Assembly: GCA_964358645.1 (NCBI GenBank)
Contig: CAYHPW010000014.1
Span: 1-54,194, forward strand
DNA: 54,194 bases
Direction of reading: 5' to 3'
Origin: JBBTDV01 sp038042605
Lineage (GTDB): Bacteria; Bdellovibrionota; UBA1018
The translations under genes were made by a program, and so were the position numbers. Below are positions 49,184 to 54,194 of the stretch, one piece after another (within the stretch, counting starts at the first letter, position 1; each line of letters starts with the position of its first letter). The notes beneath the pieces are model-generated. The model was not told the origin of the DNA. It worked only from the letters and a program-made list of their open reading frames with translations, and did not search any database.

Positions 49184-52100
49184 TTATTTAAACCTTTTCT
49201 GCCATTTCAAATCCATGCCGTAGGAACCGTATAATGAATTGCTGTTTGTCGTACCGCCGGTTCCCCAATAATCCCAAACGCCGATAACCGAAAAACCAGG
49301 CGTTACGTGTAACTCGGCGTTTACCTCTTTTTGAGTGCTGGTGCCGACACCTATTGTGCTACCGTAAGAAAGATCAAGTTTCTTGCCAATTCGTTTTTGA
49401 ATCACGATTTTTGGGGAAACAACCGTTTCGCCCGGAGTCTGTGGCCTGGCTATGTTCGTACCAATTCCGGTATTCACGGATTCATCAAGCCTGATCTGGA
49501 ACCCGGTCTTGCTCTGCACCTCCCTGTTAAAATCAAGTGAGTGTAAAAGCAACGATGCCGCCTCACCCTGGACCACTGCGCTCCTGTCGCCGGCGCTTAG
49601 CTTTCGCACATCATCCGATGTCATGCCCATCGCAAGCAATGAGAGTATGTCGTGCTCGGGCATTGAGGGGTTGGAAGTGAGTTCGACTTTCCATTTATCC
49701 ATCCTGCCTGAAGCATAAAGCTGAATCTTGATATTATTAACATCTGTAGCCGCCACCAGATCAAAGGCCGGGTTAATCACCGATGGGTTATCGAATGTCG
49801 CGCTGGCGGATTGAATCTGAAACACACGGTTCTTGAAAACCATCTTACCTTGTACCAGCAATGCCGTCCCGGTAATACGCGGAACCTCAAGTGTGTTGAC
49901 AACCGTGACATTAGCCTTTGCCTCTGCATCGAAAAAATCATTCTGGATCAAAACCCCCTTCTCAGCGGCAACATTTATTTTTAATGAAAAACTTGATGCC
50001 GCCTCCCTCTGTTGCCCTGTTGGCGGCATATACTGTACGACTTTCAGCCCTTCTCCCTGTGTCTGGCCAGTTAGCTTCTCCTTGGACAGCGCGGAATCAA
50101 CCACAAGTGAACCATCAACCAAGTAGGGAGGTTCCTCGCCATGTACTCCTAAAACTCCGCGCACCTTAACGAACTGGAAGGGATAGATCTTGATCTTGTT
50201 TCCGGAAAGCTGCCCCTTAAGCGATAGGACCGGGAACCTATCCGTGAATAAGGTTATGGTCCCTTCAGCGGAAACACGGCCTCCAGCCAGGTCTGCTTCA
50301 ATATTTTGTATTGCAAGAACGTTTTGTCGCAACTGGAACGTGCCGGTTATATTTTCAAACTGTGATTCAACAGATGCAACACGCACATTAACGCCATTCA
50401 TGGTCGCGCGACCAAAAACGGTTGGATTCTTAACATAACCGCCCATGGCGAAATCAAGAATAACACCACCATCTGCTTTCAGTATACTGGAGGTAAAAAA
50501 TTCACAAACCGATGCGTCCAACTCACCCAAAATAGAGCCTTCAATATTACCTTTACGGCTCCTGAGCGACAGGGCGGCCTCCCCGCCCTTGCCTCTTACA
50601 GAAAGCCCTTTTATGTCAAAAGTGCCATCCGTTATCCCGAAAGATACTGGATGGGCAAGGCGGAATGCCGCACCAGTCTTCATGAGCGTGTATTCCGATA
50701 TTTCACCATGACCGGAACCAAGCTCTACCGCCCCAGAACGGAACACGAGATTAAGGCTCCCTGAAATATAACCGGCGAGTTCCTGATCCTGGATAAGCCG
50801 TGGATTCAAAAGCAGCAGAGCGGGGAAAAAATCAAGATGATTAGCGGACGCACGCAACGAACTCATTGCACCCAATTTGAAATCATAAACCAATTCAAAC
50901 AAACCTTGCCCGCCGAAAGCCACTCCCTTTATTTGCGTGACACCTGATTCACTTCTCACATTTAACTCACTTGGTGGCATTGCCATGCCACGAATGGCCA
51001 GGTCACTAAGCATTGCTTTAGTCTCTGACCTGATAGACCCGCCAACTCCGTAACCGGAACTACGGATTGAAAGGTCTCCCTTCATGGGCAGATCAAGTTG
51101 CGCCAAATGATCCAAGTCATGCGTGGTAAAACCATCAGTCTTAAAATCCCACTCAAAAGTCCCATCAGAACCAAACGAAATACTACCATCGATCTTCCCG
51201 GTTCTTTTCACCGAGTTCATATTTGAAATATGGTATTTCCCTTTGTCATACCCACCGATCAGCGAAATCCTCCGCAAGCGCTCGCCCAGGTATTCCCAAT
51301 CAGAACCACTGAGCTTGGCAAGCACCTCAAGTTCATCCAAACTAAGTCCGCCGGAAACGTTTATGCTTCCAGCGACCAAGCCATTTAACCTGCGCGGATA
51401 CCACCATATGCCACTTGTGAGATCGCTAAATATACTGGATAGATCCTGGACATCTCCTTTGGAAATTTGAAAATCAAGCGCGATATGTCCATCGCTCCCA
51501 AGCTCAAGCACGCCATTTCCCGTGTAAGACATGCGTCCCTGAAACAGCTTGACCTGCTTGAACAAAAGATTCTGGGGATCATCATCCCAGGTAATGCGCC
51601 CATTCAGTGAACCAAGTTTCAAACGGAGGTAATAAGCATCTTTAAGATCAGCATCAAAATCCACAAGCACGCGCGCAGATGGGCCATGGATATGCGTGTT
51701 CAAAGTCCCATGTCCCCGCACTTCGTTCCCGGCTAATTCGCCGACATCCTGCAGATCAGCAGTACCGGACGCCTGGAGATCAAAACCGGTATTAAAATCA
51801 ACTTTCCCGCCTACTTTGAATTTGCTTTTTGGCAGACTCAATACTAGCCCTGACGGCCTAAGCTCCTTGGAGTCCAACTGCAATGCACCATCGATTTTAA
51901 TCTGCGGTATCTTCAGTATCCGATGCAGCGGCTTAACCAAACCCAATCGCTGGTTATCCAACTGAAAATCATCCAATCTCAGCGATACTTTCCCATATAC
52001 CTGCCATGGGGCCGTTTCGGTGGCTGGCATATATACCAATGTAAGCGGTCCACTCACCCTGAAGTCCAAAGGATAAACGTCTTTCAGCGCAGGTGCTGCC

Positions 52101-53305
52101 AGCCAATGAATATGAGCGTTGGTTAATTTTACCGGGACAGTTACAGGCTTGGACGAGCCTATGATGGTTTTAAAAGAACCAAGCTCTATCTTTCCGCCGG
52201 AACCTGGTTGCATGCCGCCACTGCGCCTCAGCTCCCGGCTTAAGATCGTGGCCCTGGACACATCAACTTCCCAGCCATGTGGGGTTGCGGACAGCGCGCC
52301 CTCAATACCAGCTCTTTCCAAGTTCCATTTATTGAACTTAAAATCGCTGAACTCGGCGAGTCCTTCGATATTCAACGTATCGCTTATCTTCCTAAGATTG
52401 CATTTGGCTTTACCAGAAAAAGTAGCGGCACCAGCCAAATTATGCGCCGTTTGAACGGCACGATATTTACCAGCCAACTTAACAAGCTCTTCAAGCTTGC
52501 CGCGAGCCTTTACCGCAACATCCGCATGTAAATTATCTGTAGATAATATATTGCCCCTTATGGAACCAGATGCTTCTATTTCAAGCCCACCTGTTACAAC
52601 TGACAAATTAGCCAACTGTATCCCCTGGGCATTCACCTTTCCAAGAACATGTATGCGCTGGAAACCGCCTGGTATAACCCAATCTTTAGGGAAACGCCCC
52701 GCTAGTTGTTCCAAATTCACTGAAAGATCAAACCCGTTGCCACCATCGCCAGACCAACGACCAACTCTCAAATCAGTGGCAACCGTGTCAACCGAGAGCT
52801 TGGACTCTATCCAGTCGATATGCACCTTTGTATTTCGGAGCGCGACAGCGTCAGTTCTGATTCTAAAGAGTTCATCCCATCGGAATTTCAACTTAGGTGA
52901 AGAACCTTTTGCAGAACCGGATCCATATAAGGCCGCCTTATCAATTGAAATATTTACATTACCATTTACTATCGCAGCCTCGCTGATTAGCACATTCCCG
53001 GACAGCATCTGAAACGGCAGGAAGCTTAAGTCAATCCTCTCTGCTGTAACCGAAATACCTTCCGGTAAACCTGCTATATTATTTTTCCGCGTACTGATCT
53101 TGGGGTTAATTATTGAAATCCCCGGCGGAAAAAGCCTGATGCCCAGCTCGGAAAAGTCGCCATCTATCCCGACGTCAGCCGGAATATACTCACGAGCCGC
53201 CAATTTTATAATATTAGCAAACTGCTTGCTCTGTATAAACAGAACCGAGCCGAACACCACCAAAGCGATAATGGAGATAAATATCAAGAACGGGCGTTTA
53301 TTCAT
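49184..53305 (-). CDS. tamB: TamB-like translocation/assembly protein (DUF490)
   Basis: A 1373-residue AsmA/TamB-type protein. Residues 1-25 form the single membrane anchor (RPFLIFISIIALVVFGSVLF). The rest is a very long chain of amphipathic beta strands predicted to form the hydrophobic groove that bridges the two membranes. The C terminus has the DUF490 signature: NPAFDLVAATDVNNIKIQL, ELTSNPSMPEHDILSLLAMG, SYGSTIGVGTSTQKEVNAEL and the final YGMDLKWQKRF. Such proteins move phospholipid and help Omp85 proteins. The ATG at 53305 overlaps the TPR gene stop in ATGA; an upstream start at 53383 would sit inside the TPR gene. The gene lies 4 nt before the Omp85 gene. Confidence 0.92.
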   Translation of the reverse strand: MNKRPFLIFISIIALVVFGSVLFIQSKQFANIIKLAAREYIPADVGIDGDFSELGIRLFPPGISIINPKISTRKNNIAGLPEGISVTAERIDLSFLPFQMLSGNVLISEAAIVNGNVNISIDKAALYGSGSAKGSSPKLKFRWDELFRIRTDAVALRNTKVHIDWIESKLSVDTVATDLRVGRWSGDGGNGFDLSVNLEQLAGRFPKDWVIPGGFQRIHVLGKVNAQGIQLANLSVVTGGLEIEASGSIRGNILSTDNLHADVAVKARGKLEELVKLAGKYRAVQTAHNLAGAATFSGKAKCNLRKISDTLNIEGLAEFSDFKFNKWNLERAGIEGALSATPHGWEVDVSRATILSRELRRSGGMQPGSGGKIELGSFKTIIGSSKPVTVPVKLTNAHIHWLAAPALKDVYPLDFRVSGPLTLVYMPATETAPWQVYGKVSLRLDDFQLDNQRLGLVKPLHRILKIPQIKIDGALQLDSKELRPSGLVLSLPKSKFKVGGKVDFNTGFDLQASGTADLQDVGELAGNEVRGHGTLNTHIHGPSARVLVDFDADLKDAYYLRLKLGSLNGRITWDDDPQNLLFKQVKLFQGRMSYTGNGVLELGSDGHIALDFQISKGDVQDLSSIFSDLTSGIWWYPRRLNGLVAGSINVSGGLSLDELEVLAKLSGSDWEYLGERLRRISLIGGYDKGKYHISNMNSVKRTGKIDGSISFGSDGTFEWDFKTDGFTTHDLDHLAQLDLPMKGDLSIRSSGYGVGGSIRSETKAMLSDLAIRGMAMPPSELNVRSESGVTQIKGVAFGGQGLFELVYDFKLGAMSSLRASANHLDFFPALLLLNPRLIQDQELAGYISGSLNLVFRSGAVELGSGHGEISEYTLMKTGAAFRLAHPVSFGITDGTFDIKGLSVRGKGGEAALSLRSRKGNIEGSILGELDASVCEFFTSSILKADGGVILDFAMGGYVKNPTVFGRATMNGVNVRVASVESQFENITGTFQLRQNVLAIQNIEADLAGGRVSAEGTITLFTDRFPVLSLKGQLSGNKIKIYPFQFVKVRGVLGVHGEEPPYLVDGSLVVDSALSKEKLTGQTQGEGLKVVQYMPPTGQQREAASSFSLKINVAAEKGVLIQNDFFDAEAKANVTVVNTLEVPRITGTALLVQGKMVFKNRVFQIQSASATFDNPSVINPAFDLVAATDVNNIKIQLYASGRMDKWKVELTSNPSMPEHDILSLLAMGMTSDDVRKLSAGDRSAVVQGEAASLLLHSLDFNREVQSKTGFQIRLDESVNTGIGTNIARPQTPGETVVSPKIVIQKRIGKKLDLSYGSTIGVGTSTQKEVNAELHVTPGFSVIGVWDYWGTGGTTNSNSLYGSYGMDLKWQKRFK

Positions 53306-54150
53306 TTCCTTTGCTGCAAACGCAACTCCTTCAGTTCCATATCTCGATAGTGCGGGTCCAGTCGGATGACCTGCCGATACCACTCATCGGCTATATCGAA
53401 TTTTCCCATGCGTTCGTAAGCTCGTCCTAAAAGGTAATAAAGTTCAATCTTACTTTTTTCTTCAATTTCGCTGTCATTAAGAAGCGGCTGAATCACGGTC
53501 ACAGCTTCAAACGGTTTATCTCCCATTATTAATGCATATGCCAACAAAGCCGTGACAGATACAGGCTCATCCGTTTTATCACATGCCGCCGCAAATTGCC
53601 TGGCTGCTATACCATAAAGTTCCATCTCACAATAAGCGATGCCGATATCAACACAATCCTGCACAGACAAGCTAGAACTGCCTTCACTTAATTTATCAGC
53701 GAGTGCCTTTAGGCCTTGAGCGCCGCCGAGCAATGAAAACTCGGAGAACAATCCCAGCTTAAAATCGTCATCAAGTTTTTTGATTATGTCATTGACCTCG
53801 CTTTCTGAAATCAATCCGTATGAAAGCTTCTTTTCGCCATCGTTGTCACCGCCGAATATTTGCTTCAACTCAAGTTCATGTATCTCGTCAAGGCCGCGTC
53901 TTGCCGAGACGTTCCCCTCATCCACCATTAGAATGCGATGAAAGATTTTTTTAGCTTCCTCGCTCAGCCCTTCGTTGATTAAAATTCTCGCGCTTTGCAA
54001 GAAGCTTTCAATTTGTTCCTTCGAAAGAAGTTCACCTGATTGCAACAGATCAGTTGATCGCCCTGTCTGTTTGGAGACAAATGCCGTCTTTTCTATCAGG
54101 TCATCGCCAAGATCAATCGAGGTATTGGTTGTATCATTACGAGTTTTCAC
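53302..54150 (-). CDS. TPR-repeat protein preceding tamB
   Basis: A 282-residue soluble protein. A disordered N terminus (NDTTNTSIDLGDDLIEKTA) precedes TPR-like helix pairs: AKKIFHRILMVDEGNVSARRGLDEI, IGIAYCEMELYGIAARQFAAA, and IELYYLLGRAYERMGKFDIADEWYRQVIRLDP, each named here by its core A..Y..G....A pattern. The middle is acidic with Gly-rich turns. TPR proteins mediate protein contacts; its place at the head of the tamB-Omp85 operon suggests an accessory role in envelope assembly. The start is GTG at 54150, with a TAAAAT -10-like box 9 nt upstream. Confidence 0.75.
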   Translation of the reverse strand: MKTRNDTTNTSIDLGDDLIEKTAFVSKQTGRSTDLLQSGELLSKEQIESFLQSARILINEGLSEEAKKIFHRILMVDEGNVSARRGLDEIHELELKQIFGGDNDGEKKLSYGLISESEVNDIIKKLDDDFKLGLFSEFSLLGGAQGLKALADKLSEGSSSLSVQDCVDIGIAYCEMELYGIAARQFAAACDKTDEPVSVTALLAYALIMGDKPFEAVTVIQPLLNDSEIEEKSKIELYYLLGRAYERMGKFDIADEWYRQVIRLDPHYRDMELKELRLQQRK

Positions 54151-54194
54151 AACTCTTTAATTTTACTCGTATTTCGGCAGAAACTCTTCCAAAA
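54151..54194. other. Window edge, upstream of the TPR gene
   Basis: Holds a TAAAAT-type -10 (54160-54165 on the minus strand) for the operon; a matching -35 is not clear. Confidence 0.35.

Noticed and set aside
1..54194. tRNA, rRNA, CRISPR arrays, insertion sequences, phage genes
   Set aside because: No T-loop-like GGTTCGAATCC segments, no regularly spaced repeats, and no transposase, integrase or phage structural motifs were recognised by reading.

Overview
The window is a gene-dense chromosomal segment from a Gram-negative, LPS-making bacterium. KdsA/B/C (Kdo synthesis), an Omp85 protein, TamB and beta-barrel proteins show an outer membrane. A complete isc operon (iscR-iscS-iscU-iscA-hscB-hscA-fdx) is a proteobacterial hallmark. 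A degenerate-receiver/coiled-coil protein of AglZ/FrzS architecture, a bactofilin, a CHASE2 kinase with a sigma-54 activator, and paired M16 peptidases point to a deltaproteobacterial-type lineage (Myxococcota, Bdellovibrionota or an uncultured relative). That placement is inference. I found no rRNA, tRNA, CRISPR array or complete insertion sequence.

Layout. 1-2630 (+): nucleobase salvage (upp end, hpt), a GHMP kinase and a DUF429 protein in one overlapping operon. 2595-9435 (-): the isc operon ending in a peptide-type substrate-binding protein, with a clear promoter and an IscR-like operator. 9553-10725 (+): GT21-type glycosyltransferase. 10726-12917: a decaying accessory patch with a DUF4143 ATPase, a headless ribbon-helix-helix remnant and a broken hipA. 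12918-16302 (-): a sigma-54 two-component system with its own sigma-54 promoter. 16503-18842 (-): PBP1B. 18929-20470 (+): outer-membrane barrel. 20472-22938 (-): FliL-like protein, alanine dehydrogenase, metallo-hydrolase. 22995-26724 (+): epimerase and an M16 peptidase pair. 26693-27401 (-): bactofilin and a membrane coiled-coil protein. 27481-30489 (+): pseudo-receiver coiled-coil protein and REC-GGDEF cyclase. 30505-36440: accessory patch (lipoprotein, HNH protein, second DUF4143 ATPase, small barrel, secreted protein). 36500-42747 (+): kdsB-pyrG-kdsA-kdsC-psd plus a sialate O-acetylesterase-like gene. 42707-44851 (-): parvulin and a QEGLA/MATCAP-type metalloprotease. 44957-45553 (+): unknown. 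45558-54150 (-): a TPR protein, TamB and an Omp85 protein, followed by rplM-rpsI from its own promoter.

Most of the window is envelope biology. Kdo synthesis sits with CTP synthase, which makes the CTP that KdsB uses. Phosphatidylethanolamine synthesis, the Omp85/TamB assembly pair, peptidoglycan synthesis, a bactofilin scaffold and exported proteases or chaperones complete the theme. The most notable signals are the IscR-type operator over the isc promoter, the sigma-54 promoter in front of a sigma-54 activator system, the AglZ/FrzS-like plus cyclase operon opposite a bactofilin pair, the MATCAP-like protease, several promoters only 6-9 nt from start codons that lack a Shine-Dalgarno (probable leaderless mRNAs), and convergent genes that nearly all abut or overlap.
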